A stretch of DNA of 64,000 bases from Neisseria chenwenguii (GCF_002216145.1 NZ_CP022278.1:248001-312000), one strand, 5' to 3'; numbered from the stretch's first letter, positions 34,367 to 43,628 are shown. A program made the numbers and translations. Notes: generated by a model not told the origin, from the sequence alone.

Positions 34367-34954
34367 ATGCTACCCCGCACTACCCGCGATGTTATGGCAG
34401 ATTGTGCCTTGGACTTGCCGTTAAACAGCCTGATTGCACACGATAGCGTCCTGTTTGAACAGATTCACCAAATTGTGGCAGAAAACGCGCCGTGGGTTGC
34501 GAAACTTAACACAGGCTTCCATACCCCGGCGCAAACGCAAGCCCTGCTGGAAACGATTACAGCCAGCCCAATTGACAGCAGTGTCCGCATCAATTTACCG
34601 TTTTATACCGATTTTGGCAGACACATCCGCATCGGCAAAAACGTGTTTATCAACACAGGGGTAATGTTTACCGATTTGGGCGGCATCATCTTGGAAGACA
34701 ATGTGCTGATTGGTCCGCGCGCCAATATCATCAGCGTGAATCATCCGCTTGATGCAGCCAGCCGCCGCGGTGTCATCGTCCGCCCTGTGGTTATCAAGAA
34801 AAACGCGTGGATTGGAGCCGGTGCAACGGTTTTGGCGGGCGTAACGGTGGGGGAAAACGCGGTGGTGGCGGCAGGAGCAGTGGTCAGCAAGGATGTGCCG
34901 CCCGATAGCGTGGTGGGTGGTGTGCCAGCCAAGATATTGAAAAAAATAAAATAG
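34367..34954 (+). CDS. Hexapeptide-repeat O-acetyltransferase (Maa/LacA/NodL type)
   Basis: A 195-residue left-handed beta-helix acetyltransferase. Hexapeptide repeats run from about residue 80 (IRIGKNVFINTGVMFTDLGGIILEDNVLIGPRANIISVNHPLD) with the catalytic histidine in SVNHPLD, then WIGAGATVLAGVTVGENAVVAAGAVVSKDVPPDSVVGGVPAKILKKI. It would acetylate a sugar or similar hydroxyl from acetyl-CoA. Start 34367 is preceded by CGGAG. Co-directional with and 36 nt after the hydrolase gene. Confidence 0.88.
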   Translation: MLPRTTRDVMADCALDLPLNSLIAHDSVLFEQIHQIVAENAPWVAKLNTGFHTPAQTQALLETITASPIDSSVRINLPFYTDFGRHIRIGKNVFINTGVMFTDLGGIILEDNVLIGPRANIISVNHPLDAASRRGVIVRPVVIKKNAWIGAGATVLAGVTVGENAVVAAGAVVSKDVPPDSVVGGVPAKILKKIK

Positions 34955-34977
34955 ACCGTTTTGTCAAAACAGATATT

Positions 34978-35031
34978 TTCAGGCTGCCTGAAAAACAAGA
35001 TGCCGTCTGAATTTTTGTTTTCAGACGGCAT
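34978..35031 (+). terminator. Mixed-dialect DUS cluster after acetyltransferase
   Basis: AGGCTGCCTGAA (34981-34992) is followed by an inverted AT-DUS pair ATGCCGTCTGAA/TTCAGACGGCAT (35000-35031) that makes a hairpin with a T-rich loop. Confidence 0.75.
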
Positions 35032-35180
35032 GGTTATTCTGCATTTTGGTTGATGCACTTATTTTTTGAAACAAGGCGGCAACGAAAACCGTGTGCGAAT
35101 ATAGTTAATGCATTCTGTCGTGCTGTCCACATTGGGATCAAACAAGCGATTTATAAAAACATTGACCCCATAAAACAAAT

Positions 35181-35219
35181 AGACCGTCTGAAAGAACTGA
35201 GTGTACTTTCAAACGGTCT
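35181..35219 (-). terminator. Hairpin after the old yellow enzyme gene
   Basis: AGACCGTCTGAAAG and CTTTCAAACGGTCT form an imperfect stem; both arms are degenerate DUS. Lies 12 nt beyond the stop. Confidence 0.65.
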
Positions 35220-35230
35220 GTTGATAAGGG

Positions 35231-36373
35231 TTACAAATCTAAAAGATTGGGTTCTTGCCCTTTAAGCGGCGGCAGCCATGCTTGCGTGCCGCTCATGGTG
35301 GCGTTCCACAGGAAATCGGGGAAGCCATAGTGGTCGGTTTGTTCGGGGTCAACGGTGCGTTGGATGCCGTCTTCATCGCTGTTGATGATACGGGTGGCGA
35401 TGTCAGGATTCACCATTACAGTTTTGCCAAGAGCAATGAATTCTGCCCAGCCTGTGTCAAACGCTTCCAAAATTTCACTTGGGGTATATAAGTTACCCAC
35501 GCCGATGAGCGGTAATTTTCCGCCGATGCGCTCATGAACCAGCTGGATACGGTAAGCATGAGTATCTGCCCCACGTCTGGCTTTTTTGTAAAAGTCCCAC
35601 AAGGAAATATGCAGGTATTGCAGAGGCTGGTTTTTTAATACGTCTATCAGCGCTAGGGTATCTTCCATGGTGATGCCTGCTTCTTCTGGCTCTTCGGGCG
35701 AAAAGCGGTAGCCCACAATAAAATCATCTCTGCCATGCTTGGTTTTAGCTGCCAGCACAGATTCAATCACCGCCAAAGGAAAACGCATCCGCTTTTCGCG
35801 CGAACCACCCCATTCATCGGTGCGGCGGTTAGAATGCCCCGAATAGAATTGTTGGACGAGATAGTTGTTTGCGCCGTGTATTTCTACGCCATCAAAGCCT
35901 GCCTGAATCGCCAAATCGGCAGCATGACCAAATGCGGCGGTGAGTGAGCGAACTTCCGCATCGGTTGCTTCACGTGTGCCTGTTGCTTCATCTGCTCTGG
36001 CGCTAATTTTGTCTTTGCCGTTGAGCAGCTCATCTACGGCTTGCTTGCCACCATGATGAATTTGCAAAATGGCTTTTGCACCTTGCGCCTGAATAATTTT
36101 TGCAGTTGCTTTTAGGCTTTCAATTTGCGATTCATGAATCGCTTCAGGCTGCCCATGAAATGCTTTGCCACCGTCCTGTACCAATGTTGCAGCAGTAATA
36201 AACATACCCATGTTGCCAGCACGATTGGCGATGAATGTGCGTTCAGCATCGCCCAAAGTGCCGTCAGGATTTGAGCCGAAGTGGGTCATGGGTGCAACCA
36301 CCAAGCGATTTTTGATTTCTATACCGTTGTTTAGGGTATAGGGTTGAAATAAAGGTTGGAATTTAGGGTTCAT
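35231..36373 (-). CDS. Old yellow enzyme family NADH:flavin oxidoreductase (intact)
   Basis: A 380-residue FMN TIM barrel: FQPYTLNNGIEIKNRLVVAPMTHFGSNPDGTLGDAERTFIANRAGNMGMFITAATLVQDGG, ILQIHHGGKQA (substrate-binding HH pair), [61 protein letters not shown] and [15 protein letters not shown] (FMN phosphate). It reduces alpha,beta-unsaturated carbonyls or nitro compounds. Close relative of the double-nonsense pseudogene at 24,635. AT-richer than core genes. SD ACAGGAG precedes the start. Confidence 0.92.
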   Translation of the reverse strand: MNPKFQPLFQPYTLNNGIEIKNRLVVAPMTHFGSNPDGTLGDAERTFIANRAGNMGMFITAATLVQDGGKAFHGQPEAIHESQIESLKATAKIIQAQGAKAILQIHHGGKQAVDELLNGKDKISARADEATGTREATDAEVRSLTAAFGHAADLAIQAGFDGVEIHGANNYLVQQFYSGHSNRRTDEWGGSREKRMRFPLAVIESVLAAKTKHGRDDFIVGYRFSPEEPEEAGITMEDTLALIDVLKNQPLQYLHISLWDFYKKARRGADTHAYRIQLVHERIGGKLPLIGVGNLYTPSEILEAFDTGWAEFIALGKTVMVNPDIATRIINSDEDGIQRTVDPEQTDHYGFPDFLWNATMSGTQAWLPPLKGQEPNLLDL

Positions 36374-36403
36374 TGTTTTACTCCTGTATGGATAACTTGA
36401 TGA

Positions 36404-36898
36404 TTAACCAACGCGTTTCAGAATGCTTTTGCTGTGGCTCAATTCATAGAAGCTGTTTGCACCATGATAGCCGCCGATACCGCTATCACCTACGCCACCA
36501 AAAGGCAGGTCAATATGGGTAACATGCAAGAACGTATCGTTTATGCAGCCGCCACCAAAAGATACTTCTTTCAAGACACGGTTTTCAACGGTTTTATCCT
36601 GTGTAAACAGATACAGTGCAAACGGTTTGGCATTGGCTTTTACGCGAGCAATCGCTTCGTCTATATTGGCAAATGTCAGCATGGGAAATATAGAACCAAA
36701 AATTTCTTCTTGCATAACAGGGCTTTCCCAGCTTACGTTATCCAACAGGGTAAAGGCTAATTTGCTTTCTTTATCGTTGTATTCGCCACCAACCAAAATC
36801 GTGCCATCATTTAAAAAGGCTTTCAGACGTTGATAGTGGCGTGGGGTAACCACTTTGACATAATCGGCGATTTCGGTGGGATTCTTGCCTTGATAAAC
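36404..36898 (-). pseudogene. C-terminal fragment of an aldehyde dehydrogenase
   Basis: From about 36898 the frame reads YQGKNPTEIADYVKVVTPRHYQRLKAFLNDG, then NVSWESPVMQEEIFGSIFPMLTF (conserved ExFGP-like region), KPFALYLFTQDK, GGGCINDTFLHVTHIDLPFGGVGDSGIGGYHG, and the end ELSHSKSILKR. This is the last third of a class-3-like ALDH; the Rossmann domain, catalytic Cys and Glu are missing. The break lies at the AT-rich junction near 36,900. Same strand as, and directly upstream of, the old yellow enzyme gene. Confidence 0.85.
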
Positions 36899-36960
36899 AA
36901 CAATGATTGGATTTTATATTAGAGTTTACCCTACAATAGCAAACCTTATCAAAACACCCT

Positions 36961-37019
36961 ATGAAACTGTTTTCAGGCTGCCTATCCATTCCATTCAGGC
37001 AGCCTGAAAATAGTTTCAT
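36961..37019. repeat. Long hairpin built from foreign-dialect DUS
   Basis: ATGAAACT...TTTTCAGGCTGCCT pairs with AGGCAGCCTGAAAA...AGTTTCAT: DUS arms extended by a further 8 bp of flanking complement. It sits between the ALDH remnant and the next gene. Confidence 0.8.
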
Positions 37020-37045
37020 GAAATGCCCATCAAGAGGAAACCAAC

Positions 37046-38107
37046 ATGGCTAAATTTCGTTTTTTGCAACAACCGTTTCAATTAAAAAATCTGCAACTCA
37101 AAAACCGCATCGTGATGCCGCCCATGTGCCAATACAGCGCGCAAGACGGCGTGCCGAACGATTGGCATTTCGTGCATTACACCAGCCGTGCGGTGGGCGG
37201 CGTGGGCTTGGTTATCGTGGAAATGACCAATGTCGCCCCCAATGGCCGCATTTCGCCGCGCTGTTTGGGTTTGTGGAACGACACGCAGCGTGATGCGTTT
37301 AAGCGCATTGTGGATTCGGTGCACGCGCAGGGTAGCAAAATCGGTATTCAAATCGGACACGCAGGGCGCAAAGCGCAGGAATGCGATGATGTGGTTGCAC
37401 CGTCTGCCATCCACTACGGCGCGGAGGATTTCGCAGGACAAAATCTGAAAACGCCGCGCGAACTGTCCAAAGCGGAAATTTTGGAAATCGTGGAATTGTT
37501 TAAACAATCGGTGCAACGCGCAGTGGATGCCGGGTTTGACATGATTGAACTGCACGGCGCGCACGGCTATTTAATCCACCAGTTCTACTCGCCCAAATCC
37601 AATACGCGCGATGACGAATACGGCAAAGACCGCATGCTGTTCGGCGAACAAGTCATCAAGGCTGCCAAATCGGTGATGCCGTCTGAAATGCCGTTGGCGA
37701 TTCGCATTTCTGCGCAGGAATATTCCGAAAACGGTTTTGACAGCGATTACGGCGTGGAAGTCGCCAAACGATTTGCGGCGGCAGGTGTGGATTTGATTCA
37801 CGTCAGCGGCGGCGGCAACGGCGTGTTGGCAGACGGCAAGCACCCCGAGTTTTCCGCAGGCTACCAAGTGGGCTTGGCGCGCAAAGTAAAACAGGCAACA
37901 GGTTTGCCGACCATTGCGGTGGGTATGCTGGACGATGCGGCGGTAGCCGACCATGTGTTGGCAATGGGCGATGCGGATTTGGTGGCGGTGGGACGTGCCA
38001 TGCTGCGCGATGCCAACTGGTGGCTCAACACGCAATACCAGCAAAACGCATCCGATGCGCAACCCATGCAGGACGTGCCAGCACCATACCAACGCGGTTT
38101 CGCATAA
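37046..38107 (+). CDS. Old yellow enzyme, YqjM/NamA subfamily
   Basis: A 353-residue FMN ene-reductase. YqjM-type features: LKNRIVMPPMCQYSAQDGVPNDWHFVHYTSRAVGGVGLVIVEMTNV with the redox-tuning Cys in MPPMCQYS, IGIQIGHAGRKAQ, FDMIELHGAHGYLIHQFYSPKSNTRDDEYG, RISAQEYSENGF, IHVSGGG and DLVAVGRAMLRDANW. Only distantly related to the other OYE genes here. SD AGAGGAAACC. Flanked by foreign-dialect DUS on both sides (36,997 and 38,140). Confidence 0.92.
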   Translation: MAKFRFLQQPFQLKNLQLKNRIVMPPMCQYSAQDGVPNDWHFVHYTSRAVGGVGLVIVEMTNVAPNGRISPRCLGLWNDTQRDAFKRIVDSVHAQGSKIGIQIGHAGRKAQECDDVVAPSAIHYGAEDFAGQNLKTPRELSKAEILEIVELFKQSVQRAVDAGFDMIELHGAHGYLIHQFYSPKSNTRDDEYGKDRMLFGEQVIKAAKSVMPSEMPLAIRISAQEYSENGFDSDYGVEVAKRFAAAGVDLIHVSGGGNGVLADGKHPEFSAGYQVGLARKVKQATGLPTIAVGMLDDAAVADHVLAMGDADLVAVGRAMLRDANWWLNTQYQQNASDAQPMQDVPAPYQRGFA

Positions 38108-38139
38108 CCGTTTTTAACGGCTGCTTGGTTTAATTGAAT

Positions 38140-38304
38140 TTCAGGCAGCCTGAAATCTGCGCGAGGCGTATTCCAGAATGGTTGAGAACCCAAAAGCTGC
38201 CTGAAAATAGAAATACCGTCTGAAAAGATTGGTTTTTTCAGACGGTATTGATTTTATTGGTTAAATACTTATTTATCAGTTTGGTTGTTTTCAGGCAGCC
38301 TGAA
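38140..38304. repeat. Cluster of foreign and native DUS after the YqjM gene
   Basis: TTCAGGCAGCCTGAA at 38140-38154 and 38290-38304, with a degenerate inverted pair ACCGTCTGAAAA/TTTTCAGACGGT near 38,215-38,246 between them. Confidence 0.75.
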
Positions 38305-38312
38305 AAGTACAC

Positions 38313-38441
38313 AATCGCCTATTTTTGCACGCCCATTCGATCCGTTTTATTCACCCTAAAACCGAAGAACAAATGCACATCATCGCACCGCTCGACAAAA
38401 CATTAAAAGCAGTGCTAGCGAAATTAAGAACGGAAAGATAG
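38313..38441 (+). pseudogene. C-terminal remnant of an RluA-family pseudouridine synthase
   Basis: Reading NRLFLHAHSIRFIHPKTEEQ, then MHIIAPLDKTLKAVLAKLRTER and a stop. LHAHSxRFIHP is the conserved final strand of RluC/RluD-type enzymes. Everything upstream is missing; the fragment begins right after a foreign-dialect DUS. A good intrinsic terminator (38446-38470) follows. Not part of the resident rluD at 44,655. Probably brought in with the adjacent foreign genes. Confidence 0.6.
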
Positions 38442-38445
38442 AAAC

Positions 38446-38470
38446 AAGCGATCAGATTGATCGCTTTTTT
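38446..38470 (+). terminator. Intrinsic terminator
   Basis: AAGCGATCA, loop GAT, TGATCGCTT, then TTTT. A classical hairpin without DUS, unlike almost all others in the window. Confidence 0.75.
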
Positions 38471-38475
38471 TACCA

Positions 38476-38787
38476 TTAACGCTCCAATGCTTTGACGGCT
38501 AATTTAATCGCTTCTATCGACAAGCGTTGCTGATCGGAAATCAAATTAAATACCGCATCTTCACTTAACACACCGCACGACATTCCTTGCGGGATCTTGC
38601 CATTATCAAATGCTTCGTAATCTGCTCGCCAATCACCTTGAAAATAGTAGTCGAGCAACGCTTGAATATGAGGTTGTTGGTTTTTCCATTCCTCTTGTAA
38701 TTGTTCTATTTTCGCCATCAGCTCGGTCGCATCATTCAGCGTTTGTTCCATTTGGCGGATTTGGTTTAAACGTTGTTCATCTAACAT
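38476..38787 (-). CDS. DUF4298-domain protein
   Basis: A 103-residue protein, N-terminal half coiled coil (LNQIRQMEQTLNDATELMAKIEQLQEEWKNQQPHIQALLDYYFQGDWRADYEAFDNGKIPQGMSCGVLSEDAVFNLISDQQRLSIEAIKLAVKAL). LLDYY..G.W..DYE is the DUF4298 core. No known function. Start MLDEQRL has an AAAGGAG SD; the longer frame upstream is not needed. AT-rich, next to other foreign remnants. Confidence 0.78.
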   Translation of the reverse strand: MLDEQRLNQIRQMEQTLNDATELMAKIEQLQEEWKNQQPHIQALLDYYFQGDWRADYEAFDNGKIPQGMSCGVLSEDAVFNLISDQQRLSIEAIKLAVKALER

Positions 38788-38920
38788 TGAATACTCCTTT
38801 TTATTGTTTACGTTTTTTGGAAAGGCGATCCCACAAATCGCCCTTGCCGAGATACAGTCATTATAATGAAATCGCATACCTTATAATACTGACTTTTCAA
38901 ATCCATAAATAGGAATTCTC

Positions 38921-39320
38921 ATGAAATATCATTTACTTATCCTGGAAACATTATTACTTGCATCAACTTCATCATACGCACAAACCGTGCTGACCTACAT
39001 TGACCATGAACCCTACGGCAATATGCGCACAAAAGTGATTTACGATGAATTTTTCCGCGAAGTAGAAAAACAATCTCGTGGCAATATCAAATTATTCAGG
39101 CTGCTTATCGCCAAATTCCCGAATTAAATGCGGAATACCACGCCCAAAATCTTGAACCTGTGTTTATTGCACTGGGTTATCCTGTGACGTTTATGGCTGG
39201 CAAACCGCTTGCCAATTTAAACGACATCAAAGGACAAAAATGGCGCAGCGCAAGTTTTTGGCATTTGGATTATCTGAATAATGCAGGCGCACAAGGCATA
39301 AAAACCCTTGGAACACAGAA
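38921..39320 (+). pseudogene. TRAP-type substrate-binding protein (DctP) remnant
   Basis: Starts MKYHLLILETLLLASTSSYAQ (signal peptide) and VLTYIDHEPYGNMRTKVIYDEFFREVEKQSRGNIKLF, then leaves frame at 39127. Downstream in another frame: AAYRQIPELNAEYHAQNLEPVFIALGYPVTFMAGKPLANLNDIKGQKWRSASFWHLDYLNNAGA, a later part of a DctP-like protein. So most of the middle is deleted and the 3' part is cut off by the IS21-family element at 39321. Non-functional. Confidence 0.75.
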
Positions 39321-39444
39321 TGTTAAATATCGTGCAAAACTGAGCCAGGGAAATGGGGAGTTGTGCTCCAAAAGTGAGCCACTCTCCGTTTGTTATAAAC
39401 TGCTCCGCTTTATCACACAGCGGAGCCCAACCTGGATGTTATGT

Positions 39445-40968
39445 ATGGAAACCATCGCAAAAGTGCACCGGCTTTTTCACCGGCAGAAACTCTCACAACG
39501 TGAAATCGCCAAACAACTCAAACTCTCCCGCAATACAGTCGCTAAATATCTGCAGCACGCCACCGTAGAACCCCCCGTCTACCGCAGAGAACAAACCCAT
39601 TACCCCAAGCTCGGTCCTTTTCTTGACGCATTAGCCCAACAATTGCTCCAAGAAGCCAAACTGCCCAAACAGCAACACCTTTCCGCACGCCGGCATTTCG
39701 AACGCATCAAAGATGCCGGTTATACCGGACAGTACAGCGCCGTTGCCGCATTTATCCGCAAATTCCGTCAACAGCACCAACCCAAACCAGTTCCGGTCTT
39801 TATGGCTCAGGCTTTTGCTCCGGGTGATGCTTATCAGTTTGACTGGAGTATCGAAACCGTTTGTTTGGCCGGACAGACCGTCAAGGTGAATATCGCCCAT
39901 TTCCGCTTATGCCACAGCAGGGCTTTTTTCATTTGTGCTTATCCCAATCAGAAAGCCGATATGTTGATGGATGCGCACAACCGCGCATTCGCTTTCTTCG
40001 GCGGCGTACCTACCCGCGGTATCTACGACAATATGAAGACCGCCGTTACCCGCATCGGCAAAGGTAAGGAGAGGGAATTTAACGCGCAGTTTTTACAGAT
40101 GATGACCCATTTTCTCATTGAACCGGTTGCCTGTACCCCGGCTTCCGGCTGGGAGAAAGGGCAGGTCGAAAGGCAGATACGCTACCTACGTGAAAGATTG
40201 TTCAAACCGACTTTGGCTTTTGATTCCTTCACCTCTCTCAACGACTACCTGCAGCAGCAATGCCTACGGCTGATGCAGCAGCACAAACATCCCGAATACA
40301 GGCAGCCGGTTACCGACATATGGGAAAGGGAGAAGCATTCGTTGGCCGCTTTCCGTCCCTATCCGGCAGAACGTTTGGAGATACTCAAAGTCAGCAACCA
40401 GTCTTTGGTTACCGTCGAACGTCACCGTTACAGCGTACCGGTCGAATGGGCGGGCAATACGGTTAGGGCTTATATCGGCGCACAGACCGTCCGCTTTTGT
40501 AGCGATACCGACTGCATTGCCGAACATCCGCGCAGCTTTGTGAAGGACGGCATCAGCTATAACCCTTGGCATTTTTTGCCCTATCTGCAAAAGAAACCCG
40601 GCGCGTTAAGAGACGGCAGGGCTTTTATCGGCTGGGTGCTGCCGCCCGTCATAGAGCGACTGAAAGCCTGTTTGCTTAAACAGCCCAAAGGAGACAGGGT
40701 GATGGTCAAACTGCTGAACCTGATGGCCGAATACGATGCTGACTTGGCATTGACGGCGGCGGAATTGGCATTGGACGAAGGTATGCCGACACCGGAGGCG
40801 GTATTGAACATCATCAACCGTCTGAAAGAACCGCCTTCACCCCGTTTCCATATCAGGGACATCCCACTTACCGTCCCGCCGTCAGTTGATTGCAGCCGTT
40901 ATGACCGCTTACTGAGTTTGTCGGGCAAACAAACGGATACGGTGAAGGAGAAACATCATGCAGCATGA
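39445..40968 (+). CDS. istA: IS21-family transposase IstA
   Basis: A 507-residue integrase-type transposase. N-terminal HTH ([37 protein letters not shown]), then a DDE core: [11 protein letters not shown] (first Asp), [11 protein letters not shown] (second Asp), and [18 protein letters not shown] (Glu). C-terminal beta domain [17 protein letters not shown]. Start METIAK at 39445 (or MLCMET at 39436); the longer open frame upstream is TRAP-gene debris. Ends 11 bp inside istB. Confidence 0.92.
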   Translation: METIAKVHRLFHRQKLSQREIAKQLKLSRNTVAKYLQHATVEPPVYRREQTHYPKLGPFLDALAQQLLQEAKLPKQQHLSARRHFERIKDAGYTGQYSAVAAFIRKFRQQHQPKPVPVFMAQAFAPGDAYQFDWSIETVCLAGQTVKVNIAHFRLCHSRAFFICAYPNQKADMLMDAHNRAFAFFGGVPTRGIYDNMKTAVTRIGKGKEREFNAQFLQMMTHFLIEPVACTPASGWEKGQVERQIRYLRERLFKPTLAFDSFTSLNDYLQQQCLRLMQQHKHPEYRQPVTDIWEREKHSLAAFRPYPAERLEILKVSNQSLVTVERHRYSVPVEWAGNTVRAYIGAQTVRFCSDTDCIAEHPRSFVKDGISYNPWHFLPYLQKKPGALRDGRAFIGWVLPPVIERLKACLLKQPKGDRVMVKLLNLMAEYDADLALTAAELALDEGMPTPEAVLNIINRLKEPPSPRFHIRDIPLTVPPSVDCSRYDRLLSLSGKQTDTVKEKHHAA

Positions 40969-41683
40969 ACGTTTGGTTGGATTGCTGAAAGAATTGAAAC
41001 TCGGTGCGATGGCGGAGCAATGGGATGAAATCGTAGTGGACGGCATCCGTCGCAAACGGGGTACGCTGGATATTCTGGAGCGGTTGTTGACTGCCGAACA
41101 TATAGCCAAAACAGCAAGAAGCACCCAAAACCGGATTAGCCAGGCAAGGTTTCCGCAACACCGCAGTTTGGCCGACTTTGATTTTGAGCAGAGTTTGATA
41201 CACCGTCCGGCCTTGGAACTGCTGTTGGGCGGGGGCTATATCAGACAAAAGCGTAATGTGGTGTTGGTAGGCGGACCGGGTACGGGTAAAACACACATTG
41301 CCACAGCACTGGGTATCGAAGCTGCGACACAAGGATTTAGGGTACGTTTTTGGAATGTACTGGACTTGGTCAACAAATTGGAAGCAGACAAAGACGAAGG
41401 CCGTCTGAAACTGACCGAACAGCAATGTCGGTACGATTTGTTGATTCTTGATGAGTTGGGGTATCTGCCGTTTAGTCAGAAAGGCGGTGCGCTGCTGTTT
41501 CATCTGATGAGTCAACTGCATGAAAGGACGAGTATTGTCATGACGACCAATTTGGCTTTTAGCGAATGGGTGAAGCTGTTTATGGATGAAAAGATGACGG
41601 GTGCTTTACTGGACCGCCTGACTTATTGCTGCGATATTTTTGAGACGGGCAATGATTCTTACCGGATGAAACACCGCTCATAG
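40958..41683 (+). CDS. istB: IS21-family helper ATPase IstB
   Basis: A 241-residue DnaC/DnaA-like AAA+ ATPase that assists IstA in target selection. Walker [10 protein letters not shown] near residue 104, Walker [14 protein letters not shown], sensor-1 [13 protein letters not shown], and arginine-containing ALLDRLTYC. Start [11 protein letters not shown] with AAGGAG SD inside istA. Confidence 0.94.
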   Translation: MQHERLVGLLKELKLGAMAEQWDEIVVDGIRRKRGTLDILERLLTAEHIAKTARSTQNRISQARFPQHRSLADFDFEQSLIHRPALELLLGGGYIRQKRNVVLVGGPGTGKTHIATALGIEAATQGFRVRFWNVLDLVNKLEADKDEGRLKLTEQQCRYDLLILDELGYLPFSQKGGALLFHLMSQLHERTSIVMTTNLAFSEWVKLFMDEKMTGALLDRLTYCCDIFETGNDSYRMKHRS

Positions 41684-41814
41684 GGTGGCTCAATTTTAGA
41701 CCACAACTGTGGCTCAGTTTTGGAATGGAATTGACAGGTGGGTATCAACCCACAGTTTGATGAGGTATGAAAAGCGGTGGGTTGACACCCGCCCTACGAG
41801 TTTCAGACAGGCAT

Positions 41815-41829
41815 TTCAGGCTGCCTGAA
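41815..41829. repeat. Foreign-dialect DUS at the right edge
   Basis: TTCAGGCTGCCTGAA between the IS21 element and the esterase; the last such site of the accessory region before the tps locus. Confidence 0.8.
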
Positions 41830-41851
41830 ACTAAACTCAGCGGAGCTAAAA

Positions 41852-42514
41852 TCACAACCCACACCGTCCCAACCACCGAGCAACAGCGTCCAATTCTTCC
41901 ACCACAATCTGATGCCCCAAACCCGAATATGCTAAAAATTCAAAATCTTGCTGTTTCGCCAAAAGCTGTTTTCCGTGCTCGATTTGCGAAAGCGTAACCA
42001 ATTCGTCCCTGCCGCCATGTTGCCACAAAACAGGCGTCTCTTGATTGACTTTTTCAGGTTGCCATAAATCCGCCAGCGGCAAATAGCCTGACAAACCGAA
42101 AATACCGCCCAATTTTTGCGGAAAATGTAGCCCAGCCCAAAACGAAATCGCACAGCCCTGCGAAAATCCGCCGAGCACGATTTTATCCGCCGACAGCCCC
42201 GATTGGATTTGTTCATTAATTAAATCATGCACATAAGCAGAAGCAGCTTGGATGCCTTGCGAATCTTCCGCTGCTGTAAAATCATCGTCCAACAAATCAT
42301 ACCAAGCAAAAGTCGCCTGCCCTGCCCATTTCACAGGACGGACGGGAGCGGTGGGCAACACAAAACGCGTGTCGGGCAATTTTGCAGCCAAATATCGGGC
42401 GATGGGCAAAAACGCCCGCCCGTTTGTAGTTAAACCGTGCAATAAAATCACACAGCTATCCACCTTTTCTGACGACAAAACAATGGGTTGCGAATGCGGT
42501 ACAAAAGATTTCAT
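41852..42514 (-). CDS. Carboxylesterase/phospholipase-type alpha/beta hydrolase
   Basis: A 220-residue cytoplasmic serine esterase of the EstB/YpfH type. VDSCVILLHGLTTNGRAFLPIARYL (oxyanion), RFVLPTAPVRPVKWAGQATFAWYDL, GGFSQGCAISFWAG (GxSxG nucleophile), and LWQHGGRDELV (acid) with SGLGHQIVVEEL (His). Start MKSFVPHSQ overlaps the frnE stop by one base (TGATG), so the two are coupled. No signal peptide. Confidence 0.9.
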   Translation of the reverse strand: MKSFVPHSQPIVLSSEKVDSCVILLHGLTTNGRAFLPIARYLAAKLPDTRFVLPTAPVRPVKWAGQATFAWYDLLDDDFTAAEDSQGIQAASAYVHDLINEQIQSGLSADKIVLGGFSQGCAISFWAGLHFPQKLGGIFGLSGYLPLADLWQPEKVNQETPVLWQHGGRDELVTLSQIEHGKQLLAKQQDFEFLAYSGLGHQIVVEELDAVARWLGRCGL

Positions 42515-43200
42515 CAATGACAACCGTCCACGCCGCAAGCCATGCCTTCGGCGATGGCGGTTTTCGTTTGCTCGCTCCAAGCCTGATCCATAGCTTGCAG
42601 CATCATTTCAACAGGCTGTGCCCCCGACATGCCCAATTTTCCATCAATCACAAAAAATGGCACGCCGTGAATGCCCAATCTCGCTGCTTGTTGTTCATCA
42701 AGCCGCACATCATCGGCAAATTGCTCGGAATCCAGCATTTTTGCCGCCAAATCACGGCTGATGCCGACATCTTCCGCGCATTTCAACAAAGTTTCTCGGT
42801 TGGACAACACCGCATTTTCAGTGAAATAGGCACGGAACAAACGCTCGTTTAACGCCACTTCTTTGCCCAAAGTCGCCGCCAATTTGGTCAAGCGGTGTGA
42901 ATCAAACGTATTGCTATATTGCACTGTTTCGTAATTCATTTCCAAGCCGACGCGCTTGCCGGCATGCTCCACGGAACGGATAAAATCCATCGCCGCTGCA
43001 GGGCTTCTGCCGTATTTGCGTTCAATCCGCTGCTGCGTGGTGGTGTTCACTTCAGCGGAAACGGTGGGGTCAAGCTCAAACGCCCGATGGACAATTTCCA
43101 CCGTTTTGGCGTGTGGGAATTGTTTAAGTGCTTGTTCCAAATGGCGTTTTCCGACGTAGCAATAAGGACAGGCATAATCTGACCAGATTTCAATTTTCAT
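42514..43200 (-). CDS. FrnE-like DsbA-family oxidoreductase
   Basis: A 228-residue thioredoxin-fold protein with a helical insertion. KIEIWSDYACPYCYVGKRHLEQAL carries the CPYC active site at residues 11-14; FDSHRLTKLAATLGK and LGIHGVPFFVIDGKLGMSGAQP contain the cis-Pro loop. No signal peptide, so a cytoplasmic disulfide or redox enzyme of the FrnE group, linked in other bacteria to oxidative stress. Lies between the arsR-like gene and the esterase in one operon. Confidence 0.9.
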   Translation of the reverse strand: MKIEIWSDYACPYCYVGKRHLEQALKQFPHAKTVEIVHRAFELDPTVSAEVNTTTQQRIERKYGRSPAAAMDFIRSVEHAGKRVGLEMNYETVQYSNTFDSHRLTKLAATLGKEVALNERLFRAYFTENAVLSNRETLLKCAEDVGISRDLAAKMLDSEQFADDVRLDEQQAARLGIHGVPFFVIDGKLGMSGAQPVEMMLQAMDQAWSEQTKTAIAEGMACGVDGCH

Positions 43201-43280
43201 CGTGCTTTCCTATCTTCATATAGTGATTTATAGATTTGTACAGGGTTTGAAAAACGCCGAAAAAGGCGTGATTCAAAAGA

Positions 43281-43592
43281 TTAAATATTTTGCTGCAAAT
43301 CCGCTAAAAACCGCTCAACGGCTTGGGCTTGATAGCGGTAATACATCCATTTCCCCGAGCGGCTTACGCTCACTAAACCAACAGTTTTCATACTATTCAA
43401 ATAGTTAGATACCACCGATTGAGCCAAACCCGATTTAACCGTAATCGCCTGAACACACACTCCCCCTTCGCTATTAATCGCATCGGCAGTAAATTCCGCC
43501 CCGAGAAAATACCGCTCGGGATTTTTCAGCCATTGCAGCATTTGAACGCGGTTTTCATTCGCTAATATTTTGCAAATTTCTATAAAATTCAT
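43281..43592 (-). CDS. ArsR-family (SmtB-like) transcriptional regulator
   Basis: A 103-residue winged-helix repressor: CKILANENRVQMLQWLKNPERYF, VCVQAITVKSGLAQSVVSNYLNSMKTVGLVSVSRSGKWMYYRY. The recognition helix is the SVVSNYLNSM stretch. Cys9 and Cys46 could be a thiol switch or metal site; the CxC of true ArsR is absent. A perfect dyad lies 37 bp upstream. Probably controls frnE and the esterase. Confidence 0.87.
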   Translation of the reverse strand: MNFIEICKILANENRVQMLQWLKNPERYFLGAEFTADAINSEGGVCVQAITVKSGLAQSVVSNYLNSMKTVGLVSVSRSGKWMYYRYQAQAVERFLADLQQNI

Positions 43593-43628
43593 CGTTTGCT
43601 TTTGCTGTTTATTGAATGAGCGGATTTT

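Larger units (their letters stand above)
39321..41736 (+). mobile_element. IS21-family insertion sequence
   Basis: About 2.4 kb. Left end TGTTAAATATCG..CAAAACTGAGCCA; right end, read in reverse, TGTCAATTCC..CAAAACTGAGCCA. Both ends carry a second inner repeat (GTGAGCCAC at about 39,374; TTGAGCCACC near 41,690), the multiple transposase-binding sites typical of IS21. istA and istB overlap inside. Both genes are intact, so it may be active. No matching direct repeat flanks it. Confidence 0.85.

Noticed and set aside
39321..41736. Target duplication for the IS21-family element
   Set aside because: Bases before 39321 (ACACAGAA) and after 41736 (GGTGGGTA) do not match, so no duplication is claimed; one flank was probably deleted after insertion.
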